Shown: positions 7,470 through 13,085 of the stretch, in pieces | Layout of the letters: every line of letters starts with the position of its first letter | Position numbering within the stretch: the stretch's first letter is position 1 | Source: Thermoprotei archaeon | GTDB lineage: Archaea; Thermoproteota; Thermoprotei_A; Sulfolobales; Ignisphaeraceae | Assembly: GCA_003661865.1 (NCBI GenBank) | Contig: QMWY01000011.1 | Span: 1-13,085, forward strand | DNA length: 13,085 bases | Direction of reading: 5' to 3' | The notes under the pieces: model-generated | What the model saw: the letters and a program-made list of their open reading frames with translations, nothing else | Databases searched by the model: none | Told to the model about the DNA's origin: nothing | Program-made: the position numbers and the translations under genes

Positions 7470-7488
7470 ACCCACAGTATGACAGGGT

Positions 7489-8124
7489 ATGGGGGTTCGT
7501 CGGGTGTTTCCTAGATCCCGCAAGGTCTACTGCGAAATGTGCGGTGCGGAGATCGACGAGAGGGAGGCCAGGCGTATAGTAGTTGATGGTGTCACACTGG
7601 TTGTATGTCCGCGATGCTACGAGAAGCTTGTTAAGAGGGGTAGGGTTAGCGGAGTGACGATGTCTGCTGCAGGAAGGCCCCGCCCCCTAGCGCCTACAGC
7701 CACCTCTACTCCTCTACATCAGGCAGCTCCTAGGACTGTTAGGACTGTGAGGCCGGCTGGCTATGCTACGCAGAGGAAGCAGGGGATTGCAAGGCGTGGT
7801 ACCAGGTCATCTAGGCTCCTAGAGAGCTATGAGGTTGTCGAGGACTACGCCGAGAGGATAAGAAGAGCGCGTATGAGGCTTGGATGGAGCCAGAAGGTCC
7901 TCGCGATCAAGGTTAGGGAGAGTGAGAACACCATTAAGAGGATCGAGGCGGGCAAGCTGAGGCCAACGATAGAGCTCGCCCGTAGGCTCGAGGAGGTGTT
8001 AGGTATAAAGCTTCTCGAGCCAGCTGTTGATAAGCTCATAAGCGGTGGAGAGGGGGGTAGGCTACCGGGGCTATACGCAACTCTAGGAGAGATCGTCAAT
8101 ATTAGGAAGAAGGAGGGTGAGTAG
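7489..8124 (+). CDS. mbf1: Archaeal multiprotein bridging factor 1 (MBF1) family protein
   Basis: A 211-residue protein with an N-terminal zinc ribbon (Cys15, Cys18 in CEMC; Cys40, Cys43 in CPRC) and a low-complexity, basic, Pro/Thr-rich linker (about 55-112). An XRE-type helix-turn-helix follows at about 115-178, with GWSQKVLAIKVRESENTIKR then IEAGKLRPTIELARRLE. This is the standard domain order of archaeal MBF1. In eukaryotes MBF1 bridges activators and TBP. The archaeal protein has been linked to the translating ribosome, and its role is not settled. The ATG at 7489 lies 26 bases from the TATA-like element centre, suggesting a leaderless message. GTG 7504 is an alternative. First gene of a long co-directional series. 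Confidence 0.93.
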   Translation: MGVRRVFPRSRKVYCEMCGAEIDEREARRIVVDGVTLVVCPRCYEKLVKRGRVSGVTMSAAGRPRPLAPTATSTPLHQAAPRTVRTVRPAGYATQRKQGIARRGTRSSRLLESYEVVEDYAERIRRARMRLGWSQKVLAIKVRESENTIKRIEAGKLRPTIELARRLEEVLGIKLLEPAVDKLISGGEGGRLPGLYATLGEIVNIRKKEGE

Positions 8125-8171
8125 CTAGGGCCAGGGGCAGAGGTAAGGGGTACAAGTTCGCAGAGCCAGCA

Positions 8172-9320
8172 GTGCTGGTGGTACCTGCGAGTGCGCTGGA
8201 GGACATAGCTGAGATCAGGGCTATAGTGAGGGAGGCGGGGTACGAGATCGGCGAGGAGCTCGTCGTTAGAAACATCAGCTCGTCGTGCTACCTAGGCAGA
8301 GGCAAGCTTGAGGAGCTGCGGAGCGCTATAGCTAGGAGCGGGGCTACCAAGGTCTGTATATATGATGAGCTCAAGCCTAGGCAGGTAACGTGTCTCTTGA
8401 GGGAGCTGCGTGTAGACGTTGTGGATAAGGTCCTCCTGATACTATCCATATTTGCCCGTCACGCAGGTTCACGGGAGGCTAATATACAGATCGAGCTGGC
8501 TAGGCTGCGCCACGAGCTGCCGCTGATAAGGGATTGGATAAGGCGTGCCAAGCTCAAGGAGCTGCCAGGATTCCTAGGCCCCGGCGGGTATGCTATAGAT
8601 GCGTACTACCGTCATGTTAGGAGGAGGATCGCTAGGCTTTCCCGGGAGCTTGAGGAGCTTAGGCGTAGGAGGGGTCTTGAGAGGGAGAGGCGTAGGAGGC
8701 AGGGGCTTATCCATGTAGCCATAGCAGGGTACACAAACTCTGGTAAGACCACCCTGTTTAACGCTTTGACCAAGCTTGCCAAGCCTACGGGTACCGAGAT
8801 GTTCACAACGCTAGCTCCCAAGAGCTTCGGCGTGCCTATGTGTATGACTAGAGTGGTGTTTGTAGACACCGTAGGCTTCATCAAGAACATCCCCTACGAA
8901 ATAATAGAGGCCTTCAATGCCGTTCTCGAGGAGATCTCGGACTCTGATATAGTAATGCTAGTGCTAGACTCCTCCGAGGACATCAGCAGGATCCTAGACA
9001 AGGCGTTCTCGTCCCTAGATGTGCTTAGGAAGATAGGTGTTGTGGGCAAGCCTATGATAGTGGTTATGAATAAGATCGATCTTGTGCGGTCCGAGGAGCT
9101 TGAGGGGAAGATGGACGCTGTTAAAACGGCTATTCTGCCCGAGTACGGAGGTGTAGTGGATATAGTACCTGTATCAGCGCTAAGAGGCTATGGAGTTGAG
9201 GAGGTGAAGAAGGCGGTATGCAGGGCTGTGGAGTCACTCCAGAAGAGCTTGGGCATCACGTCATTGTCCTACGTCTCGGCCACAGGCCAGCGCGTGATAA
9301 AAGGGTTACGACCCACGTAG
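8172..9320 (+). CDS. hflX: HflX-type GTPase
   Basis: A 382-residue GTPase of the HflX branch of the Obg-HflX group, associated with the large ribosomal subunit. The N-terminal alpha/beta HflX domain includes YDELKPRQ (64-71), KVLLILSIFARHAGSREA and IQIELARLRHELP. An Arg-rich coiled linker spans about 145-178. The G domain has G1 GYTNSGKT (186-193), G3 DTVGF (232-236), G4 NKID (300-303) and G5 VSAL (about 337). The family's glycine-rich loop reads GPGGYAID, not the bacterial GPGETQ. The first canonical in-frame start is GTG 8172, yet the frame stays open back to 8121 with a basic, HflX-like lead-in. The C-terminal ~25 residues overlap trm56 in another frame and look like read-on past the conserved domain. 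Confidence 0.92.
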   Translation: MLVVPASALEDIAEIRAIVREAGYEIGEELVVRNISSSCYLGRGKLEELRSAIARSGATKVCIYDELKPRQVTCLLRELRVDVVDKVLLILSIFARHAGSREANIQIELARLRHELPLIRDWIRRAKLKELPGFLGPGGYAIDAYYRHVRRRIARLSRELEELRRRRGLERERRRRQGLIHVAIAGYTNSGKTTLFNALTKLAKPTGTEMFTTLAPKSFGVPMCMTRVVFVDTVGFIKNIPYEIIEAFNAVLEEISDSDIVMLVLDSSEDISRILDKAFSSLDVLRKIGVVGKPMIVVMNKIDLVRSEELEGKMDAVKTAILPEYGGVVDIVPVSALRGYGVEEVKKAVCRAVESLQKSLGITSLSYVSATGQRVIKGLRPT

Positions 9321-9790
9321 CTCTCGTTGCGCGCGCCTTTGGGGCGCGGGGCATTCTGATAGCTGGTGAGCGCGATGAGGGGGTCATCGATAGCGTTATG
9401 GATGTGGCTAAGCGGTGGGGTGGCGCCAGCTACTTCAGAGCGGAGTACTGTCCGAACCCCCTCTCAACCCTGATGAAACTCAAGCGCGATGGCTACTGCG
9501 TTGTGCACCTAACAATGTATGGGCTTCCCGTGGATGAAGTGATCGACGGTATTAGGAGGCGCTGTGGAAAATTAGTGGTTGTTGTGGGTGCTGAGAAGGT
9601 GCCCAGGGAGTACTACGAGGTTGCCGATTATAATGTGGCTATAGGCAATCAGCCGCACTCCGAGGTTGCAGCGCTGGCACTATTCCTGGACAGGTTATGG
9701 AGGGGGGCAGAGCTCAGCTTATGTTTCCCCGATGCGAAGATTAGGATAGAGCCTCAGAGTAGGGGTAAGAAGGTGGTGGAGATTGGATAG
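9218..9790 (+). CDS. trm56: tRNA (cytidine(56)-2'-O)-methyltransferase Trm56
   Basis: A 190-residue SPOUT methyltransferase that methylates the ribose of C56 in the tRNA T-loop using SAM. The archaeal Trm56 signature is clear: VLRLGHRPARDKRVTTHVAL at about 17-36, AGERDE, then the knotted C-terminal part with VVVVGAEKVPREYYEVADYN and IGNQPHSEVAALALFLDRL. The conserved protein normally begins just before VLRLGHR, so the first 14 residues are extra. ATG 9218 is the only canonical start upstream of the conserved region and has GAGGTGA eleven to twelve bases before it. This start places 103 bases inside hflX in a different frame. Its TAG stop overlaps the TTG start of tfe in TTGGATAG. Confidence 0.93.
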   Translation: MQGCGVTPEELGHHVIVLRLGHRPARDKRVTTHVALVARAFGARGILIAGERDEGVIDSVMDVAKRWGGASYFRAEYCPNPLSTLMKLKRDGYCVVHLTMYGLPVDEVIDGIRRRCGKLVVVVGAEKVPREYYEVADYNVAIGNQPHSEVAALALFLDRLWRGAELSLCFPDAKIRIEPQSRGKKVVEIG

Positions 9791-10310
9791 AGGGGTTGAG
9801 AACGTGCTGAGAATGATCGAGATGATGTTTGGGGAGACTGCACGCAGGGTGTTTGAGGTGCTGCTAGCGTCGCCAAGGGAGGTAACGGATGAAGAGGTTG
9901 CGCAGAAGCTAGGTCTAAGGGTTAACGACGTTCGCCGGGCTCTCTACGAGATGTCGAGGTTCAACTTTGTGACGTATAGGAGGACTAGGCAGGGCGAGGG
10001 GATCTGGTACGTCTATTACTGGCGCGTAGATGTCGAGTCCCTTAAGCGGCTCCTCCTCATGCGCAAGAAGCTTGTTCTGCAGAAGCTTAGGCAGAGGCTA
10101 GAGTTCGAGAAGAACAATGTGTTCTTCGTGTGCCCGAATGACGGCAGCAGGTACACGTTTGACGAGGCGTTCGAGAACGGGTTCAAGTGCCCCCGCTGTG
10201 GTGCTGACCTAGTGGAGGAGAGCAATGAGGAGGTTGTTAAGGTGCTCGAGGCTATTGTGAGGAAGTTTGAGGAGGAGCTGCTAGAGGATGAGAAGGCCAT
10301 TAGTAGTTGA
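9783..10310 (+). CDS. tfe: Transcription initiation factor E alpha subunit (TFE)
   Basis: A 175-residue TFE-alpha. It helps RNA polymerase and TBP/TFB melt promoters and stabilises the open complex. Residues about 5-95 form the winged helix, with TDEEVAQKLGLRVNDVRRAL and then LYEMSRFNFVTYRR and WYVYYWRVD. A coiled segment (96-112) leads to the zinc ribbon: VCPNDGSRYTFDEA then FKCPRCGADL. The ribbon has Cys117, Cys136 and Cys139, but the expected fourth cysteine is Asp120, so metal binding may be altered or lost. An acidic helical tail follows. The TTG start overlaps the trm56 stop by eight bases. The 3' end overlaps the methyltransferase gene by 23 bases, implying translational coupling on both sides. 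Confidence 0.93.
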   Translation: MDRGVENVLRMIEMMFGETARRVFEVLLASPREVTDEEVAQKLGLRVNDVRRALYEMSRFNFVTYRRTRQGEGIWYVYYWRVDVESLKRLLLMRKKLVLQKLRQRLEFEKNNVFFVCPNDGSRYTFDEAFENGFKCPRCGADLVEESNEEVVKVLEAIVRKFEEELLEDEKAISS

Positions 10311-11253
10311 CCTATTCTCAGGTGCCGGGGGCTTCGCTAGGGGCTTCAGCGACGCGAGGGGCTTTGTAGCTTTTGCAGTGGATAACGATGAGGCGTGCGT
10401 ACGGAGCTTCAAGGCTAACTTCCCGCTTGCTCACGTAATCTGCGACGACATACGTGAGATTAGCGCCGATGACATACGCTACCTCCTCGGAAGGCGTGAG
10501 GTAGATGTGGTTATAGGGAGCCCCCCCTGCGAGCCCTTTACAGGTGCTAACCCCCGCCGCGAGGAGGACCCGCTGGATAGGCTCTATAGAGACCCTGCAG
10601 GGCAGCTAACGCTGGAGTTCGTAAGGTTGGTAGGCGAAATCTCGCCCCGGGTATTCGTGATGGAAAACGTGCCGGCGATCATGGAGGGAGGGCTTAGAAG
10701 GACTCTAGAGAGGGAGTTTAGGTACGCGGGTTACAGTAGGATACACTTCAACGTGCTCCGCGCAGAGGACTACGGAACTCCTAGCAGGAGAACGCGGGTC
10801 TTCATATCGAATGTCAGGATAGAGCCCAAACCCATCGGCAGGAGGATAAGCGTGGCAGAGGCGCTAAGAGATCTTCCACCACCTGGTGAGGGCTACATAC
10901 CTAACCACGACCCCGTACCTCTCTCGCCGCGTAAGCTGAGGCGGATATCATCTGTAGGTCGGGGCCGTGCACTCTACTACTATACCGGTGCTGGTGGAAG
11001 GAGGCTTCCGAACTACATAAGGTTGAACCCGCGTACAGTAGCCCCTACAGTGCTCGGCAGCTCGCGCTTCATACACCCCTTCGAGAATAGGCTCCTGACC
11101 GTGCGTGAGCAAGCGCGCCTAATGGGGTTCCCCGACGATCACGTATTCTACGGGGGCCGCGATCAGCAGTTCAACCAGGTTGGTGAGGCGGTCCCCCCTC
11201 CCTTGGCAAGGGCTATAGCAAGCTTCATTTTCAAGCACGTACCGCTGGTTTAG
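10288..11253 (+). CDS. C5-cytosine DNA methyltransferase (Dcm/HhaI-type), orphan
   Basis: A 321-residue SAM-dependent m5C methyltransferase. All core motifs are visible: I DLFSGAGG (8-15), II-like VDNDEA, IV GSPPCEPF with catalytic Cys81, VI ENV (126-128), VIII RRTRVF (167-172), IX TVREQARLMGFPD (271-283) and X NQVGEAVPP (296-304). The target-recognition region between VIII and IX is only about 90 residues, at the small end for the family. No restriction endonuclease or Vsr-type gene lies nearby, so it is an orphan. The ATG lies inside the end of tfe (23-base overlap), and the gene sits within a housekeeping operon, which is unusual for a restriction-modification enzyme. DNA is the likely substrate. 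RNA cannot be excluded, though Dnmt2-specific motifs are not seen. Confidence 0.92.
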   Translation: MRRPLVVDLFSGAGGFARGFSDARGFVAFAVDNDEACVRSFKANFPLAHVICDDIREISADDIRYLLGRREVDVVIGSPPCEPFTGANPRREEDPLDRLYRDPAGQLTLEFVRLVGEISPRVFVMENVPAIMEGGLRRTLEREFRYAGYSRIHFNVLRAEDYGTPSRRTRVFISNVRIEPKPIGRRISVAEALRDLPPPGEGYIPNHDPVPLSPRKLRRISSVGRGRALYYYTGAGGRRLPNYIRLNPRTVAPTVLGSSRFIHPFENRLLTVREQARLMGFPDDHVFYGGRDQQFNQVGEAVPPPLARAIASFIFKHVPLV

Positions 11254-11272
11254 ATGGGCTGGGTGAAGCGCT

Positions 11273-11722
11273 TTGAAGGGCATAGCGCTATACAATGTCG
11301 CAAGCCCTCAGAGGTTGATAGATGTTGCAAAGCTCGTCTACGGTACGGGGGTAGTAGATACGCTGATCGTGGTTAAGCCGACCGGTATGGCAGCCCAGGT
11401 GGGGATTCCTGAGGTCAGCAAGCTTGCGTACAGGAGGGGTAAGAACCTTGTGATACTATCGACACTCCAGGAGATCAACGAGATCTTAGGGCAGGTGAGG
11501 CTCGTATTCATAGTGCATGGCATGTCGGGGATCAAGTACCTGGACCCCTCGGTGCTTAAGGAGGATGTCGTTGTCGTTGTACACGGTGGTGAGGGCGCGT
11601 TTACACGAGGAGAGCTATCGCTTGGCGAGCCCCTAACCATCCAAGGGTTCGAGGATGTCCATAGCCCTGTAGCAGACGTAGCCCTCGTGCTCAGCATAGC
11701 TATGGGTGGGGGCCGTGGGTAG
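11273..11722 (+). CDS. SPOUT-like putative RNA methyltransferase (COG4080 family)
   Basis: A 149-residue protein that I match, from memory of the family, to archaeal COG4080, annotated variously as a SpoU/SPOUT-type RNA methylase or, misleadingly, RecB-family nuclease. It begins MKGIALYNVASPQRLIDVAK, continues with VVDTLIVVKPTGMAAQVGIPE, and ends with an alternating Val-rich strand followed by HGGEGAFTRGE and GFEDVHSPVADVALVLSIA. The late glycine-rich loop and following helix resemble a SPOUT knot. No RecB nuclease motif is seen. Substrate is unknown. The start is TTG with GGTGA about four bases upstream. It lies 19 bases after the methyltransferase gene and its end overlaps the next gene by eight bases. 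Confidence 0.65.
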   Translation: MKGIALYNVASPQRLIDVAKLVYGTGVVDTLIVVKPTGMAAQVGIPEVSKLAYRRGKNLVILSTLQEINEILGQVRLVFIVHGMSGIKYLDPSVLKEDVVVVVHGGEGAFTRGELSLGEPLTIQGFEDVHSPVADVALVLSIAMGGGRG

Positions 11723-11966
11723 GAAGCTATGCTTGGAGTTCCGGGGATCGCTGACGCGCCACTTCGGCGATGTTGTGTGCGTAGATGTTGAGGACTGCCC
11801 CACACTTAGGGATGTTGTGGTAAGGCTCGCCTTCGAACGTAGGGCTCCGGTGAACCACGAGTACATACTGTTCTCGGCTGGGGATGAGTATGTGGGTCCG
11901 GATACCGATGTCTGTAGCATAGGGTCTTCGAGGATAGCTGTACACTACGTACACCCCGGGGGGTAA
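11715..11966 (+). CDS. MoaD/ThiS-like ubiquitin-fold protein with C-terminal Gly-Gly
   Basis: An 83-residue beta-grasp protein. It starts with a strand (KLCLEFRGSL), has VDVEDCPTLRDVVVRL as the strand-helix unit, a hydrophobic VNHEYILFSAGDEYV stretch, and ends RIAVHYVHPGG. The terminal Pro-Gly-Gly is the reactive tail adenylated and thiolated by E1-like enzymes in MoaD, ThiS and archaeal SAMP proteins. It may carry sulfur for the tungsten/molybdenum pterin cofactor, which fits the aldehyde oxidoreductase downstream. Conjugation to proteins is also possible. The start is GTG 11715 in the overlap GTGGGTAG with the previous stop, with GGTG six bases upstream. GTG 11706 is an alternative adding three residues. 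Confidence 0.75.
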   Translation: MGRKLCLEFRGSLTRHFGDVVCVDVEDCPTLRDVVVRLAFERRAPVNHEYILFSAGDEYVGPDTDVCSIGSSRIAVHYVHPGG

Positions 11967-11968
11967 CG

Positions 11969-11978
11969 CTTAATTTTA
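11969..11978 (+). promoter_or_regulatory. TATA-like box of the ferredoxin-AOR operon
   Basis: CTTAATTTTA lies just after the MoaD-like gene in the 45-base gap before the ferredoxin gene. Expected initiation is around 12000, giving a leader of roughly ten bases that includes GAGGT (11998-12002), nine bases before ATG 12012. It suggests the ferredoxin-AOR pair can be expressed apart from the upstream operon. Confidence 0.45.
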
Positions 11979-12011
11979 GACGGGTGGCGTAGATTCTGAG
12001 GTACCTTGGCC

Positions 12012-12536
12012 ATGTCCAAGCAGATGATATGGATCCTACGTGACTACGAGAGGTGCAGTGGCTGTAGGCTATGTGAGATAGCATGCTCACTAAAGCACGA
12101 GGGTGTGATATGGCCCGAGGCGTCCCGCATAAGGATCTTCGAGGTGGCTCCGGGCATCACGATACCGCATCTATGCGCTCAGTGCCCAGACTACCCCTGT
12201 GTCAAGGCGTGTCCCTCGAACGCGCTTAGCGTGGATAAGGAGACGGGTGCTGTGATAGTTGATGAGGGTAAGTGCACCCTTTGCGGTGAGTGTGTCAAGG
12301 CGTGCCCTGGTAGGGTGCCTAGGGTGGTCAAGGGTAAGAGCGCTGTGATAATATGTGACCTCTGCGGAGGAGACCCCGAGTGTGTCAAGGCGTGCGAGAA
12401 GGCTGGTTATGGGGCTCTGAATGTCATCGCGCGCCCGACGACAAGCGTGATAATGCATTACGCTAAGACCCCTGAGGAGATAGCTAAGCCTCTTGTGAAG
12501 AAGGTTCTTGATATCGAGCCGGAGGAGGTGATGTAG
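12012..12536 (+). CDS. Four-cluster [4Fe-4S] ferredoxin subunit (AorA/HycB-like), partner of AOR
   Basis: A 174-residue iron-sulfur protein with sixteen cysteines in four cluster motifs: CSGCRLCEIAC (15-25), CAQCPDYPCVKAC (55-67), CTLCGECVKAC (88-98) and CDLCGGDPECVKAC (116-128). This is the NrfC/HycB-type electron-transfer fold also seen in AorA, the four-cluster subunit of the Aromatoleum aldehyde oxidoreductase AorABC. No signal or Tat peptide is visible, so it is cytosolic. The ATG at 12012 is preferred over TTG 12006 because GAGGT is nine bases upstream of ATG but only three from TTG. The AOR gene follows two bases after the stop, so the pair is almost surely one operon and one enzyme complex. 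Three cluster motifs share the DNA tgtgtcaaggcgtg. Confidence 0.9.
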   Translation: MSKQMIWILRDYERCSGCRLCEIACSLKHEGVIWPEASRIRIFEVAPGITIPHLCAQCPDYPCVKACPSNALSVDKETGAVIVDEGKCTLCGECVKACPGRVPRVVKGKSAVIICDLCGGDPECVKACEKAGYGALNVIARPTTSVIMHYAKTPEEIAKPLVKKVLDIEPEEVM

Positions 12537-12538
12537 GT

Positions 12539-13085
12539 ATGCCTCATGGATTCTGGGGTAGGCTCTTAGAGGTAGACCTATCTACCGGGAGGAGCAGGGT
12601 TATCGAGGTTGATCAGCAGGTATACAGGATGTTCATAGGGGGTAGGGGACTTGCTACATGGCTGTTGTGGAGGCGTCTAGGCGAGAGGTGGGAGAGCATA
12701 GACCCTCTAGGTCCTGAGAACATACTCCTAGCGCTCACTGGACCCATGACCGGGTACTACCCTGGTGCGAGGCTCTGCATATCGGGGAAGAGTCCTCAGA
12801 ACAACGGTGTTGTGGGCTCCACCCTGGGTACAGAGGTAGCCATTGAGCTCAAGGCTGCGGGATACGACGGCGTGGTTATAACGGGCGCTTCGAAGGATCC
12901 CGTATACCTCTACATAGAGGATGACAAGGTTGAGCTTAGGGACGCCTCGAAGATCTGGGGTAAGGGTTCTAGGGAGACCTGGAAGCTGATAATGGAGGAT
13001 ACCAAGCCGGACTACACCAAGAGCGGTGCAACTACACCGCCAGCATTCATATACATAGGACCCGCGGGGGAGAATAGGGTAAGGG
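12539..13085 (+). CDS. aor: Aldehyde:ferredoxin oxidoreductase (tungsten-dependent), 3' truncated
   Basis: The first 182 residues of an AOR-family tungstoenzyme, which oxidises aldehydes to acids and reduces ferredoxin. Visible family features are GFWGRLLEVDLSTGRSRV at the start, FIGGRGLATWLLW (about 33-45), DPLGPENILLALTGPMTG, then PGARLCISGKSPQNNGVVGS and an AAGYDGVVITGASKDP segment. These belong to the N-terminal pterin-binding domain. The cluster-binding cysteines and the rest of the protein lie beyond the window, so the substrate subfamily (AOR, FOR, GAPOR or WOR) cannot be assigned. ATG 12539 is two bases after the ferredoxin stop, and GGAGGAGGTG upstream is a strong ribosome site. Confidence 0.93.
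   Translation, partial: MPHGFWGRLLEVDLSTGRSRVIEVDQQVYRMFIGGRGLATWLLWRRLGERWESIDPLGPENILLALTGPMTGYYPGARLCISGKSPQNNGVVGSTLGTEVAIELKAAGYDGVVITGASKDPVYLYIEDDKVELRDASKIWGKGSRETWKLIMEDTKPDYTKSGATTPPAFIYIGPAGENRVR

Noticed and set aside
7419..7523. Upstream extension of pan to 7523
   Set aside because: The extra residues are unlike PAN N-termini and would overlap mbf1 and the promoter element. The coiled coil begins after ATG 7418.
10288..11253. Methyltransferase as a Dnmt2-type tRNA methylase
   Set aside because: The Dnmt2-specific CFT motif is not seen and motif IX-X is of the bacterial/archaeal Dcm type; DNA is the more likely substrate.
11273..11722. RecB-family nuclease annotation for the 149-residue protein
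   Set aside because: No PD-(D/E)xK motif is visible; the glycine-rich C-terminal loop and helix look SPOUT-like instead.
11338..12090. Several minus-strand open frames opposite the SPOUT-like, MoaD-like and ferredoxin genes
   Set aside because: Low-complexity translations that mirror the codon bias of the real plus-strand genes; none shows family motifs.
1..13085. CRISPR arrays, tRNA or rRNA genes, transposons, integrase sites
   Set aside because: No regularly spaced repeats, no cloverleaf or rRNA-like stretch, no transposase gene or terminal repeats found by reading both strands.

Overview
The window reads as part of the chromosome of a hyperthermophilic crenarchaeon, probably Desulfurococcales or Pyrodictiaceae-like. 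The phylum call rests on a thermosome subunit, a crenarchaeal RNA polymerase Rpo8 (RpoG) subunit, SmAP3, archaeosine TGT, PAN, MBF1, TFE and Trm56, on heavy AGG/AGA/ATA codon use, and on frequent GTG/TTG starts with apparently leaderless promoters. The family-level placement is a guess. Genes are packed almost without gaps: no intergenic stretch exceeds about 140 bases, and I saw no rRNA, tRNA, CRISPR array or insertion sequence.

Layout. (1) 1-746 is the C-terminal half of a thermosome subunit, convergent with a HerA/VirB4-like ATPase (880-2412, minus). (2) rpo8 (2464-2832, minus) lies upstream of that ATPase and is divergent from smap3-tgtA (2921-4976, plus). (3) tgtA converges tail to tail with a minus-strand operon read PAN -> detached TGT C2-PUA protein -> PAC2 chaperone (7418 down to 4990). 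(4) From a short, nearly symmetrical A/T-rich promoter shared with PAN, a plus-strand series runs MBF1 -> HflX -> Trm56 -> TFE -> C5-cytosine methyltransferase -> SPOUT-like COG4080 protein -> ubiquitin-fold MoaD-like protein (7489-11966). Its genes abut, overlap or lie less than 50 bases apart. (5) A new promoter then drives a four-cluster ferredoxin and an aldehyde:ferredoxin oxidoreductase, which runs off the right edge.

How they fit together. The PAN operon links the proteasome ATPase with a PAC2 protein that ends in a textbook HbYX proteasome-docking tail (I-Y-M), while PAN itself ends in L-W-M. The TGT enzyme appears split: the catalytic and C1 part is in one operon and the C2-PUA tRNA-binding part is in the neighbouring convergent operon. 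The MBF1-HflX-Trm56-TFE block combines transcription initiation, ribosome-associated GTPase and tRNA modification genes, and I recall a similar order in Sulfolobus. The right end looks like a tungsten-dependent aldehyde oxidation module: a GG-tailed MoaD-like protein (cofactor sulfur carrier or SAMP), an AorA-like electron-wire ferredoxin and the tungstoenzyme.

Most of this is conserved housekeeping. The points most worth a second look are the HbYX-tailed PAC2 beside a PAN with a Trp-variant tail, the split TGT, the methyltransferase translationally coupled to TFE, the TFE zinc ribbon with one cysteine missing, the 103-base hflX/trm56 overlap, the absence of a usable upstream start for hflX, and the AorA-AOR pair.
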